64,000 nt of DNA from the NCBI GenBank assembly GCA_015680685.1, contig MNCI01025042.1, positions 1,529,883 through 1,593,882 on the forward strand. The letters run 5' to 3'. Shown here one piece after another: positions 23,731 through 35,779 of the stretch. Position 1 is the first letter of the stretch. Every line of letters starts with the position of its first letter. Under the pieces are notes generated by a model. That model had not been told where the DNA came from. It saw only the letters and a list, made by a program, of their open reading frames with translations, and did no database searches. The position numbers and the translations under genes are program-made. Source of the stretch: Gnetum montanum (lineage: Eukaryota > Streptophyta > Gnetopsida > Gnetales > Gnetaceae).

Positions 23731-24558
23731 ACCCACCTACCCCCAATGTGAAAGATGTGGCACTCACCTTAACTATACATGGCAAACATTTGTAGCAATT
23801 TCTAGCCAAATTATAGCCAATTTTTAGTCAAATCATAGTCATTTTGCATCCTAATCCATGTCCTAAAACCTATAAAAACTAACCCTAAACACCATTTTGA
23901 GTTTTCATACTTTGAGCATTGGCACCTTGGCATCTAAGAGCTCTTACGCACCAACAAAAATGCAACTTCTCATACCCCCTCAGTGTGGAACCACTATAGC
24001 CTTGTGACACCATTTTCCCCCTTGGGATTTGTGAACTTTGGGCATCTAAGTTGCACTCATGGGATCCTCAACTCCTAGCATAGAGCATTCAGGAAACCCA
24101 AATCCCTCACACTTTCCAAACAGTAGGTAATGTTGTAGATTTGGAGTAGTAGCAGAGGAGGTTTGATAACATTGGGAGTGGCAGAGTATCCAAATCATGA
24201 AGTGGATTACATCAGCTTCAATGGACTCTAAACCTCCATCCAAGTGAGTCCTCCCTTTTCTCTCCCATGAGCACCTCTTGTACACATCCCTCAAACTCAT
24301 TCTTTATTTTCTTTAATAAAGTTTAAAGTTTCAACTTTGTGTGCAATTTGTGTTTTGCCTTCAATTTTTTAAATCTATAATTTTTCTTAAATTTTATTTT
24401 CACAGCCTTTTTTACCCTCCTTTAAGTCCCTAGTTGATCTACTAGACTGTCAAGGGCACCCTGAATCCCATCCTCCAAAGGCCCTAGGGATTTTGGATTG
24501 AGGCTACTACACTGACACTTTCAATTTTCCAGTGATCAGATTTTCCAATTGCAACACA
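23731..24558 (+). mobile_element. LTR of A4, second of a tandem pair
   Basis: 828-bp second copy directly following the first LTR with no internal region between. TATAAAA is at 23871 and AATAAAG at 24312. The end ATTGCAACACA at 24558 abuts the family B 3' LTR. U5 shares TTGATCTACTAGACTGTCAAGGGCACC-type sequence with A1 and A2, which ties A4 to the same family in the opposite orientation. Confidence 0.65.
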
Positions 24559-25333
24559 CACATATGATCTAATCGAACTCTGTGAAAATTTTGAGTGCTT
24601 AGTATCCTAAATAATTAAGCATGATGTTGCTAATCATTTTCTTTCTAATCATCACTTATATTAGCTTCATCCGTATAGTTAAGTGTGATTGAGATAAAAT
24701 ATGTTATTGTTTTTATTTTTTTATTATTAAAATATTAAAATGATAAATTAATTAAAATATTAATTTCTAACTAACTTATGGAACTAAGAGTAATCTAAAC
24801 TAGCCTAAGTGTAGAGCATATGTTTCCACTTTCCCTATCCACCCTGAACATATGCTAATACTACTGGATTACCAAGTGTTTACTGTTGGGCATACCAAGT
24901 ATCTATTGCTAGGATTATTAAGTGTTAATATAACATATTCAAAGTGGTCATGTTCTTGTTGTTATGAAATAAAATATTAATTTCCTAAGTGCAAAAAAGT
25001 AAAATGCATTTAAAGTAAAGTGTTTGAAAATAAACTAAGTGTTATTCTAAGTGTTGTAATAAAGGAATTAATCTTGATTTTATTGCTATCATGCAATAGT
25101 GTCTAGGTACACATGCATTCAAATAAAACTTTGTTTAATCAACTCAATCCATGCTATAATCACTTAGATGGAAATTTGGCTAAGCTCTACGAAAACATAC
25201 TATAAGAACATGTGAATAGTATGTGTGTTTATATAGGCTTTAGGAAAATCATCGTCAATGCATATACACCAATGCATCCAAGGATTCGTTGAACGACATG
25301 CATCAATGTAGTTGATTGACTTAGACTTTATCA
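24559..25333 (-). mobile_element. 3' LTR of family B element
   Basis: Homologous along its length to 48577-49498 and 59273-60186. Shared blocks include TTATTAAAATATTAAAATGAT, TACCAAGTGTTTACTGTTGGGCATACCAAGT and GGAATTAATCTTGATTTTATTG-type words. The inner end TTTATCA at 25333 is followed by the polypurine tract. The outer 60-70 bp, including the TGATGA end, are missing where the A4 LTR abuts. Confidence 0.7.
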
Positions 25334-25345
25334 TACCCCCATGAT
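25334..25345 (-). other. Polypurine tract of family B
   Basis: CATGGGGGTA on the minus strand, immediately before the LTR start TGATAAAG. The identical word precedes the LTR at 60186, and it is absent next to the 5' LTR at 49498, as expected. Confidence 0.65.
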
Positions 25346-25639
25346 TGACTAGAAACTTGTCCTCAAGTGAGAAAAAATAGGATTAAGTTGTTTACAAAAT
25401 TTGAGTGTGAAACTAACAATAAACTGACTAACTAACTACAATAATGGACAAAAATTGAGTGTCATATTTCAAAATATTTATGTGCTTACAAAACATTGTA
25501 CATTACGCAAAAATATTAACATGTTAATAAAATTAATAGCTACTAGTTGGATGGGATGGATCCAGATGAGGTCTTCACACCATGCTTAGAGGTGAAGGTT
25601 CGTGAGGCTCGAGGGTCCCTCATCATGTCCTAGACTTAC

Positions 25640-27302
25640 TAGTGATTTGAGCTACCCTATTGTTGCTGGTGATTCTTTTGAAAACTTTAAGGCATCTCAG
25701 AGTGCCTTCATCTTCTTCTCTTTACATCATGGTTCATTAATTGTCCAAGTGACTTTTTCTATACTGGTTGATAGTAGTATGTTTCACAAGAAGAGCATTG
25801 TTAAAAACATTTCTTTCATATTGACCAACTAGATTGTAAATAATTTATGTTTAATGTTCAACATATAGATAAGGTTTTTTAGTTTTTGGTAATTTTTCAT
25901 TCATGTGACCAAGATCTCAGCAACTAATCTCTAATCTTCAAATTTTCTCTTAATAACTTCAAGCTTTGCATTGGTCACTTTAAGTTTTTTCTTGGCTTCT
26001 TTGAACTTCAGCTCAAAAAGGAGGTAGGAGTTGGTCACTTGCTTCTCAAGCTCTAATCTTGATCTCTCCACTATCAACATTGCCAAGTTTGCATATTAGA
26101 GCTTGGCTACCTCCATGTACTAAGTCATATCCTCAATTTACAACTCCTTCAAGTGAATTTTGGCTTTTAACTTGATTGTAGGTATTAAGGCCATCAAAAT
26201 GGATTATGATACATCATATCTTTGTTGGAGTTGTTGGAGGGCTTTGTTTACCTTTTCCTTTGCCAATCTAATGTTTTTCATTAATTTCCTTAAACATCCA
26301 AATCTAGAACCTATAGTGATTCTTGACTCTTTTGTATTTGAAGGCCTCATTATTCTAGGAAGTTATCTCAATTTCCTTCTTTTAGAGAAGGATAGCAACC
26401 TCATTCATTGAAAGATTCATATTTTTAGTAACCAATATTCTCATATTCTAGTTCACCTTGATAAGCCATTTTTACTACTAACAAATGTATTTTACTCTTT
26501 AGTCCTTTTTTTGTTCAACATTTCATTTCTTTTGCATTTTTTATCTCCTAGAGTCTTTGTTAGAGCTATTGGAAAGCTTCATCTCTTGTAAGCTCAAGCT
26601 TAAGAATGGATGGATAGATAAGCGAGCTCTAAGGTCTACAACCTCCACTACCAACCATTTATTGCTACTGGTGGCCTCACCGAGTTGTGCTTAAGCTATG
26701 AGCAACTTACCCCTTGTCTTTAGTAGCTATGACTGGGTGGCTAAAATATCTTCTAGAAGAGAAAAGATCTTAAGAATTAGTTACCTGGTTCTAACCAATC
26801 ACTCTAGTTCCTGTTGTGCTGTACTTATTCCTTTACTCCTATCTCTTGCAAACATTTGGACATCTATCATGGCAACAACATCAAGAACAAACATAACAAG
26901 AGCACTTAAGGCTTCTCCCATTCTATTTGTAACCAATCCCTGCTATAGTCTTCTAGTTCTTGTGAAGCATGACTAGGACTATTGCTCCTTTCCCTTTCTC
27001 CAACATGATAGAGAAGTCTGCTACATTTCTAGAGATTTAGGGAATACTTATCATAGGATGGACATGGTGATTTCTTTGACATTGAAGTTGATGTGAATAG
27101 GGGCCGAGTGACTTCATGTAGAGAACAATAGGATCAGTTTGTATGTCAACCAACTAATGATCTTGGTGATCTCATTGAGATGGCTCATGACTAAATGGTA
27201 CACTAAGGATTCACCACCATCTCTAGAGGCTTGTTATTGCAACTACTATTCCCTAAGATTCCTTAGGCATTTGGTAGTTGTTGCCATTTTAGAAGTCATT
27301 GA
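25640..27302 (-). pseudogene. Extra ORF of family B, C-terminal part
   Basis: Minus-strand remnant matching the better-kept copy at 60441-63090. The tail TWTINEP...KEKKMKAL corresponds to AWTMNNPRSKEEKMRAL there. The middle is coiled-coil-like. The upstream half of the same ORF continues at 39306 on the far side of element C, so the two pieces form one interrupted gene. It is full of stops. The product is discussed at the second copy. Confidence 0.6.
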
Positions 27303-28323
27303 TGTAGAAACACCTCTTCCAATTTCATTGTGCTTGTCCTACAAGTTATTTTGCAAATTTTACACTTGGAGAAGACTTGGATAAATGTGTCTTATTTTTG
27401 TATGTCTTCTTATGTCAATTTTTTATGATGATGATCCTTGGATGTTTTGACATGTTTGGAGGTGTTTTGGCTCATTTAAATGATTTCAATAGGTTCCAAG
27501 GTCTATGGGAACTTGTTTGGAGGCATCCAGAGGCTTTAGGCATCAAAATGAGCATTTTTATTTTTGGCACTTACAAGATAAGCATCTACCCAAAAAGATG
27601 GACATCTCACCTTAGACATCTAACCTGAAGTATATACATTTATGGGTGAAAGTCGACATCTACCAAAAATAGTATATGTCTCACCTAAAATTAGGGCTTT
27701 CATAGTAGACACCTACATGAAACTAGAGACATCTAAGTTGATGAGGGAAAAAGCTTTAATGTGGAATTTGAATTGGGAAACATCTGAAAGACTCCAGATC
27801 CTTGTGGAAAGCACCTAGGAAGGCAAATAAAAAGCTTCCTAGGGTTTTGTATCTCTATAATTATGTATGTATCCATCCATGAGAGAGGAGGGAAGCTTAT
27901 ATGCCAAAGGAGTGAGAGAAAATGCTCTTGAAAGCGAAGAGCTAGGTAAGAGAGAGTGTGTGAGCACATTTGGTGAGTGCAATTGATGATTACAACTCAC
28001 AGATCAGCTTATGGTATGTTGGTCTATATGTTCTATTCTCTTATATGTAACTTGTGAGTTGTGATCTTACTCCTGAGTTGTGGGAGAGATCTCTATTGGT
28101 TGTGTCTTGCATTGAGAATAGTCATTGTGTGGTTGTAAAGCCTCATGCTCTACAATATCATTTTCATGTGATTGGTTTTAGATGTTGTGGGTTGTGTGAA
28201 TCCTATTATAATATTCTAATAATTTAATTGAAGATAGCTAGTTTTTTTCTATAAATTTTTCTTTGCATAATATCTACATTTAGTGCATTAAAGATGATTT
28301 ATTTGTCAAGTGAACTTGCTCTA
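27303..28323 (+). mobile_element. 5' LTR of element C
   Basis: Matches 38307-39305 along its length. Examples are AAGATAAGCATCTACCCAAAAAGATGGACATCTCACC against the 38580-38620 counterpart, and TCTCTATAATTATGTATGTATCC in both. The many short GACATCTA/AGATGTCTA words around 27590-27740 form a local repeat in both LTRs. Confidence 0.75.
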
Positions 28324-28330
28324 GAATTAT

Positions 28331-28342
28331 TGGTATTAGAGC
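28331..28342 (+). other. Primer-binding site of element C
   Basis: TGGTATTAGAGC, one base from the initiator-Met tRNA site TGGTATCAGAGC used by most plant LTR elements. It starts 7 nt past the LTR end. Confidence 0.7.
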
Positions 28343-28392
28343 CTAGTTTTATTGTTGCTTGGATTGGTGGTTGAGGATTTTGTCAATTCTAG

Positions 28393-28985
28393 ATGACACC
28401 TAAGTAGGAACAAGTGCAAGCTCTGAATCATGACATGGAAAGCATGAATTCAACCTTCTAAATGATGGTTACTCAATTGGATGAAATAAATGCAAAGGTG
28501 GATAGACAAGTCGGTCCTAGCCATATCCAAACACATGAAGGTGAAGAGCATGTATGTTTAGATGAAGAAGTCTCATAGCCAAATGGATATGGAATAGATG
28601 AAGAGGAAGGTCAATCTAGCTATGGGAGTGTAGGAAACCATCAACTAAGGATTCCAATGGGAGGAAAACCTATTTTTCAAATAATAACTCCAAGGATTCT
28701 AGTGATGTTCAATACTTCTTCAAGTAAGCTTCATGATGAAGATGAGGTAAGGCTTGCTAGAGCATTCAAAAATGCTTCAAGAGTTCCATATGTAAAGTTG
28801 AAGAATTTTAATGGTGTAGATGATACCAATGCCTTTGCAAGTTGACTAAAGGTACTTGAGAAATATTTTTAGTTGAAGAGGTACCAAATAACTTGAGGGT
28901 ACCTATTACTAAAACCAAATTAGAAGTTATAGCTTCTACTTGATGGGAAAAGGAGTCCTAGAATTATGAAAGAAAAAATGCTCAA
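28393..28985 (+). pseudogene. gag of element C, N-terminal part
   Basis: Starts ATGACACCTAAG followed at once by a TAG. It reads on through NHDMESMN, then KLHDEDEVRLARAF and RVPYVKLKNFNGVDDTNAF, the typical beginning of the gypsy capsid region. It is cut at 28985 by element D and resumes at 34531. Confidence 0.65.
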
Positions 28986-29506
28986 TGTCACATCGCCATT
29001 TCCAAATGATGCTACTACCTAATGAAGATGGTATCTCTTCATAACAAGTGTTAGTGTTATCTTAATAAAGATCCAAAAGGGTAGTTATATTAAATAGCTG
29101 AAAGGGCATGTTGTAATAATTGACGTGTCTCTTGAGGTAACCTTTGGAGGTTTGACCAAAGGCATTTATACCTAGGCTTAGAGGTCATGCCAACATGGAG
29201 TGGTGGAGCCTAAAATGACAAGTCATAGGAGCTAGATGAAGCAGGAAAATAAGTGGATTGGCCATCCCTTTTAGCTGGTTATAGGCCTAACCATGGTGGT
29301 AGTGCTGGATTACCTCTAATGGGATAAATGCCAAAGGAAGAAAACACCAAGGAACGCTCTCAAAGCATGAACCAAATACACTATTCCATATCAATAAAGC
29401 ATTCTTTTCTTCTTCTTTATGCACTTTTTCTATTATTTTATTTATGCATAATATCTAATATAACATATATTTAACATTTTCCATGACATTCAAGGATGAG
29501 ATGTCA
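28986..29506 (+). mobile_element. 5' LTR of element D
   Basis: 521 bp. By manual count, 14 of the first 100 positions differ from the 3' LTR at 34010, so the insertion is old. TATTTATACC at about 29165 is a TATA-like word, and AATAAAGC lies near 29395. Confidence 0.75.
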
Positions 29507-29510
29507 TAAT

Positions 29511-29522
29511 TGGTATCAAAGG
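29511..29522 (+). other. Primer-binding site of element D
   Basis: TGGTATCAAAGG, close to the initiator-Met tRNA site, 4 nt after the LTR. Confidence 0.65.
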
Positions 29523-30794
29523 AAACCACGACCCAAGGGTCATTCATAACCATGACTAACTACAACATGAATCTAATGATGAACCATGAAGCTAGGACAT
29601 AGGGAAAATCATTGCTCATCACTGAATGCACCATACCTTTGAGGATATCATTGACCAATGAAGATCTAATTACCACTCATCAAGATTCATCAATGTCATG
29701 AGAGGTTGGTAAGACAAGGATATACTAGTTCAGGTAACTCTTACCCATCTAAATACTATAAATATTAATCAATTAAGGTTATTGTTAAATTTCTTTCAAA
29801 AAAGTTAGTAACCATGACCTATTTTGTTGAAATTCATTATTTAAGTAATCTAGAAGACCTTAAGTTACCATATGTCAACCTAGAAATGTTAGTTCAACAA
29901 AGTAGGCTATTTTGGTCCTTTTATCTCCTAAGAAAACAACTTCATTTTTGAACCATAAGACTATGTCCAATGCATATTGCTCGTTGAGACAATTCCAATA
30001 GTACAAATTTCATCTTGATCGGACTTATGGTTTGAGAGATATTCATGTTTAAAGTTTTTCATTATATGTACATTAAAATAATATTAAATTATTAAATTAT
30101 TATCTTTTAAAAAAAATTTCAAAATTTAGTGTTGGGAATCAACTTGGAATCGCCAATTACCCATATCGAATCCTTACCCTATCATCAGTCAACCCACCAC
30201 ATCAACTGCCAAGGCAAGGAGAATAAAATATCCATTTCAAAAGAAATATTTTAAAATTTTTAAAGTGGGAGGTCATGGGTTCAAACCTTAATCCTCCAAC
30301 TTTAAAAATCCATTTAAAAACTGAAATGAAATGGTATAAAAAATATAATTTAAAAAACTAAATAATATATTAATAAATTTTAACATTAATATTTAAAAAA
30401 TAAAATAAAATTTTTATACAAGAAAAACTTGGTAGGGCTAGTGGCCCTGCTATTGGCTTGCAACTAATAGTATTGCCAACTACAATCAATGATAGCCAAG
30501 AGCCAACATAAGGGCTAGCCTAAGGATGACCATGCACAACGCATCATCTATTCCCATTGTTGCTCATTCTTGCTACCACTTGCACTCACCATTACTGCTT
30601 GCCCACCATTGTGCATCCCCTTGTGCACTAGTTTGCTTACTACAGTCAATCTTGCTACTTCACAACCAAGCCTACTGACCACCACCATTCCCATGTCTGT
30701 AATCTGTCATCCGCCTACTATCCATCACACCTAAAAGCTGCATTATCTTCTATCATGTTCTCAATCGTATGTGTGTCCCCTCAACCACCTTCAG

Positions 30795-31035
30795 CATCAT
30801 TGATCATCACCTATTACCTCACTAATCATTGCTTCTCATGTCGTTGATCATCGCCTTCCTTGCCATCGATCATGCCCTCTCACATCATTGATCATTGCCT
30901 CTCCTATCATCAATCATCACCTCTCGCACCACTAGTCATCACCTCCCCTACTACTAATCATCACCTCTCACACTATGAATCATCACCTCCCCTGCCAACA
31001 GTCATCACCTCCCCCACCATTGATCATAGCCTCCC
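30795..31035. repeat. ATCATCACCTCCCC minisatellite in element D
   Basis: About ten degenerate units of roughly 25 bp built on ATCATCACCTCTC/CACC. A second zone at 31085-31340 repeats a CCACAT/AGGCCC/CACGCAAGCC theme with period near 30 bp. This is non-coding. A Ser/Pro/His-rich small frame across it is a by-product of the repeat. Confidence 0.6.
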
Positions 31036-32516
31036 CCTCTAGCACCAAAAAACCATTAATGCCATGAGCATGCAAATCAATTGTAGCATTGTAAGTCATG
31101 TAGGCCCTACTAAGGCCACATCAGCCCTTTGCTAAGAGCTACATAGGCCTCATTAGGGGCCATGTTGACCCCACATAGACTGTGTCAGCATCACACAGGT
31201 TGTGTGAATCCCTACGCTAGCCACACTGGCTCCTATGTAAGGTGCATGAGACCTAGGAAGGGCCACATAAACCCCAAGGAGGGACATGCAAGCCCTACAA
31301 TGGGCCACGCAAGCCACATTTTAGGGTCACACAAGGTCCTAACTCTACCAAGTCATGCTTCCTCCTACCTCTAACACTCACAATTGCTACCCAGCTTCCT
31401 CCTACCACAGATGCTCACCACCACTACTGTGTTCTCTCATCGTCGTCCCTGCCTCACCATCATTTTTGTTCAATAGCTGCCCCTACATCTAGTGACATAA
31501 ATATTTTCCACCAATTAATGGAGATTTTGAAATTGTCCAGTAGTTAATAGAAATTATAAATTTCTATCAATTAATGAGAAATTTAAAATTTCCATCATCG
31601 ATGCATTATTTAAATAAAAAATGCATCAAATTAATTTTTGAAATTAGAATTTGATGTCTTGGTACCAATGAGGATAAAAAATTTGTAATTAAGTGTGCTA
31701 GCCCTAGAGTAGAACTAATATGGGTGACCTCTCGAAGAGTCTTGATTTTCATGCCAAGGATTCTAAACTCCATAAGCCATAATTTTCTATTTCAGAAGCC
31801 TTTTTCAATGAACAAAGAGTCATTTCCCATAGATTTCAACCTTCTAGATCCAATGGTGAAGTAAAATATATCCCAAGAAACCCAAAAAAATTCATTTTTA
31901 CTACTTGCCTAACATAGTGCCTTAACATTCTCATAAGTTTAATTTTCGCACAACTCAAGCATACAATGTTCATTTTCAACATATGAATATTTATTTCTAA
32001 CAATTTTCACCATTTTGAACTCAATGGTAAGGTTATATTTATCATCCATGTATCCAATAATTCAATGATATTATGAAACTCTACCTTAAAATTGACAATA
32101 TAGGGATAACTAATTATGCCTTGATGAGACTAAAGAATTTAACCTTTTTGGGACCTTAAGATCACTATGGCATATCATTAGTTACATTGCTAGAGTTAAT
32201 GTCTTAAGGGGGGTAGAAAGGCAATTAATATTTAGATAATGTAGTTAATATTACTATAATTAGATAATGTAATTAAATATTATTAAAACTAGTTGAAGAA
32301 TATATCAATATCAGTTGATTATCAATCAATGAATTAGTTGGTGTATCAATTGAAGAATCAGTTGATGAAACAGAATGGTCTTCAACGATCAAGAAGATGT
32401 ATATCAATTCATCTTACAACCAACTTATACAACATAACAATATGAAGATTCAAAATATTTTTTTGACAAGGTGTATGATACTAGTAAAGAGCAATGATTT
32501 AGAGGAAAATCCAAGA

Positions 32517-33540
32517 ATGAGAATGAAATTTGCAACATACAACATGCTCGCAAGGTCCCTAGTAAGTAAAAAGCAACATTTGCTATGTCCATCATGGGCC
32601 TTGGATTGGCATGAATATTGATACCCACACATTTTAGTAGAGTTACAAGATTTGGATGCTGATGTTTTATGCCTACAAGAAGTCTTGCCATGGAAGTTTC
32701 TATACCAATTCCAACCAAACTTGGAAAAGATAGGATACAAAGGTATTTACAAGCACAAAGGTTCTTATGGGAGTTCTTTTAAGCCATATAAATTAGCATA
32801 TTGCAGAAATCACAACATGGATGATTGCATGATCTTTTATAAAGAAGCCAAGTTTGATTTTTTAATGGAGTTTAGAAAATATGATTTTCAAAATTCTAGA
32901 ACTTCAAACCATGGAAAGGAAATAATAGTCAAGATTTTGGAAAAATCACCTAGCCTAGGCATTGATTTTAAAAATTCAATTATCATGAAGATGTGTATGC
33001 ATGGTTAACACACATTTAATTACCAAAACAACATGTTTAGATGTTAGAATTTGTTAAGGAACATACTTGATTAAGCAAATAGAAGAAATTTTGAAGAATA
33101 AGTTATTCTTGAGTCATGTCGATCCAGTTCCATTTATTCTTTATGGAGACTTCAATGCAAAAGTTGGAAGTAGTGTTTATTAATTCTTAAAATATGGAGG
33201 TGTAAAAGAATCCTTGGAAGATTAACCTAATTTGAAGAGGATGTTTCCATTAATTCAACATGCAATTCCATTAGCTAGTGCATATTCTTCTTATTTTGAA
33301 TCTTCAATAGATAAATCAAATTTCAAAATTCAAGAATAGATGATGTTGATGGATAGTGCTCATCAAGTAACATTCTTCATTGAGACTTTAGATTATATTT
33401 GGTATGATATCCAATTCTTCCAAGTTATCAAATTACTAGAGTTAATTTCTAAAGAAGAAGTTGAGAAGAGTCAAGATAAAGCATTTCCATCCTAAACAAG
33501 ATCATCTAATCATATACCACTTTTGGTAGAATTGCAATTA
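32517..33540 (+). pseudogene. Captured CCR4-type deadenylase (EEP domain) fragment
   Basis: Host-derived pseudogene inside element D. It resembles plant CCR4 carbon catabolite repressor homologs, poly(A)-specific mRNA exonucleases of the endonuclease/exonuclease/phosphatase fold. In order: FATYNMLA (32534-32548), CPSWALDW, DADVLCLQEV with the metal-binding Glu (about 32655-32684), MDDCMIFYKEAKF, VNTHL (33004-33018), YGDFNA (33142-33159), PLASAYSSYF, ETLDYIWY, LLEL and SSNHIPLLVEL (about 33502-33535). The last motif has Asn for the catalytic Asp of SDH. At least two frame changes and several stops break it. No introns interrupt about 1 kb of domain, so it probably came in through spliced RNA. 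N-terminal regions of CCR4 are absent. Confidence 0.8.
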
Positions 33541-33987
33541 CTCTCATCAATTCATAAAGTTGATCAAGATCAAGAAGTATCTCACCCTTACTTTTATTTA
33601 TGATCTTATTATTTTTCTTAGTATTTAATTTATATTTTAATAAAATAAGTAAAATATATAAGGTAATGGAAGTTGAGGATAAAGGATTTTCCTTGCCTTC
33701 ACTTGGGTAACCAAATACGAGTTGCATTTTGTGTAACCTTGGTTAGGACTAGTGATTGGTGGTTGGTAGATCTTTAATTCATTTCTTGACATTATCTTAG
33801 AAAATGAGGTAAATAATAATAAAGTAATATTTAATACTCATATAAATTATTCTCACATATATTTTTTTTTAGAATAAGCAAGAAACAACTTCAAGTTCAA
33901 AGGAGAAATCAAATTATTGAAACACGAGATCATAACAGAGCATTGGATCTAGAAAAAGATAGTGAATGCAAACTCATTCAAGAATGA

Positions 33988-34009
33988 AAAAAACCTAAGG
34001 GGGGTAGAT
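33988..34009 (+). other. Polypurine tract of element D
   Basis: AAAAAAACC then AAGGGGGGTAGAT directly before the 3' LTR start at 34010. Confidence 0.6.
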
Positions 34010-34530
34010 TGTCACATCCCTATTCAAAAATGATGTTGCTACTTAATGAAGATGGTATCTCTTCATAACATGTGTTAGTGTTATCTTAACAAAGACCTTA
34101 AAGGATAGTTGTATTTAAGACCCAAAAGAACATGTTTTCATAACAGATGTGTCTCTTGAGGTAACCTTTGGGAATTTGACTCAAGGCATTTATACCCTAG
34201 CTTAGAGGTCATGCCACCATGGAGTGGTGGAGCCTAGAATGGCAAGTCACAAGATCCAGATGAAGTGGAATAAGAAGTAGAATGGCCATCCCTTCTAGTT
34301 GGTTATAGGCCTAACCATGATGGCAGTGTTGGATTGCCTCTAACGGGATAGATGTCAAAGGAAGAAAATCATAAGAAACACTCTCAAAGAATGATCTGGA
34401 TACACTATTCCATATCACTAAAGCATTCTTTTCTTCTTCTTTCTACACTTTCTTTATTATTTCCTTTATTCATAATGTCTAATATAATGTATATTTAACA
34501 TTTTCCATGACATTTGGGGATGAGATGTCA
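34010..34530 (+). mobile_element. 3' LTR of element D
   Basis: 521-bp partner of 28986-29506, with the same start TGTCACATC and end GATGTCA. The gag frame of element C resumes at once after it. Confidence 0.75.
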
Positions 34531-35760
34531 TAGTCAACCTATCAAAGATTGGGATCTAATGAAATATAAGTTAAAAAATAAATTTGAACAGTCTCATCAA
34601 AGAAAAGAAACCATTATAAGGTAATTTGACAAGGATATCAAAGAATTCTACATTGAGTTTTGTGATCTATTCCATCAAGCTAAGGTAAACTAGGAGAAGT
34701 ATGAGCAAGCTTTAATCTTTTTATAAGCTCTCAAAATGGCGTACTAGCAAGAGTTATCCTTTTATAAGCCCTAAACCCATGATGAGGCTTATGATTTGAC
34801 ACTTAAAGCTAAGAATAAATTAGGTGGATTTAAAAATAGAAGCAAATAAACTTCTAAAGGGAGGGAGAAAGGATCTATTTTTGATAAGGGATCCAACTCT
34901 AAATCTAAAGACAAGGAGAGTATCCAAGATAAGAAGACTAAAGATGAAGATAAGGATAAAACCAAGAAGGAACTAAGCGAGGGAGGCAAGGATCAAGGTA
35001 ACAGGTCATCAAAAATTCAATGCTTCAAGTGTTGAGAATGAGGACATAAACAATGGAAATGTTTGCTTGACAAGGTAGCCAAGGGTAAGGATGTGCAAAT
35101 CATTGAGGTGAAGGAGACATCAAGCCAAGCTCTTCAGAGAGGTAATCCTAATGCTTCAAAAATTAAGGATGTTTCTAAATTAAATTCTTGTCCATTCATG
35201 AGGAATGTAAATAGAGGAGATCATCCTAATAGGAAATTGTTGTTTTAGATTGGGGCTAGTTGTTTGCTTAGTGGGGAATGGATTCATGTTTTAATTGATG
35301 AGTGAGCCCAAGAAAATGTTATTTCTTTTAGGATAGTTACTAGATTGGGTTTAGTAATTAATCCTCTTCCTAGACCCTATAAGGTGCATTGATTGTCTAA
35401 ATATTTTTTCCAAGAGGTGAGGGAACAATGTATTTTGGAATTTAAAATTGGAAATTTTCATGATGTTGTGAAATGTGGTGTGCTTCGAATAGATTATGTT
35501 GATGTAATTCTTCATAGACCTTGGAATTTTGACAATGGTGCTTAATTTGATGGAGCAAGAAATGTGTGGAGTGTTGTTAGACTTGATGGAATCCATGATT
35601 TGATTTCTATGATAGTCAAACAAGTGAGGCAGCAAAGCTCACTTAATGCTTTCTTAATCCTTCTAGAAGCAAGGGAATATATTAAGGAACATGATGAAAT
35701 CACTTTCGGTTTTGTTGTTATGTCAACAGTTGCTACTAACCATGATGATGTGTAGGTTGA
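34531..35760 (+). pseudogene. gag C-terminus and protease region of element C
   Basis: Continues capsid with DWDLMKYKLKNKFEQ, then a very Lys/Asp/Glu-rich linker, then a CCHC zinc knuckle (CFKC-x4-H-x4-C at about 35018-35060, with two stops inside). A protease-like part follows, with GASCLLSGEWIHVLIDE, DVVKCGVLRIDYVDVILHRPW and ARNVWSV (to about 35600). The linker to RT ends at TAG 35753-35755. Several stops are in frame. Confidence 0.65.
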
Positions 35761-35779
35761 ATTTCCTACAAATGTGNCT

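Larger units (their letters stand above)
28986..34530 (+). mobile_element. Element D: LTR element with captured host gene, nested in C
   Basis: LTRs of equal length, 28986-29506 and 34010-34530 (521 bp each), open TGTCACATC and close GATGAGATGTCA or GGGGATGAGATGTCA. A Met-tRNA-type primer site (29511) follows the left LTR, and a polypurine tract precedes the right one. The 4.5-kb interior has no gag or pol that I can recognise, so it is a non-autonomous, LARD-like element. It does contain a CCR4-type deadenylase fragment and two short tandem-repeat zones. Its insertion splits the gag of element C. Confidence 0.8.
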
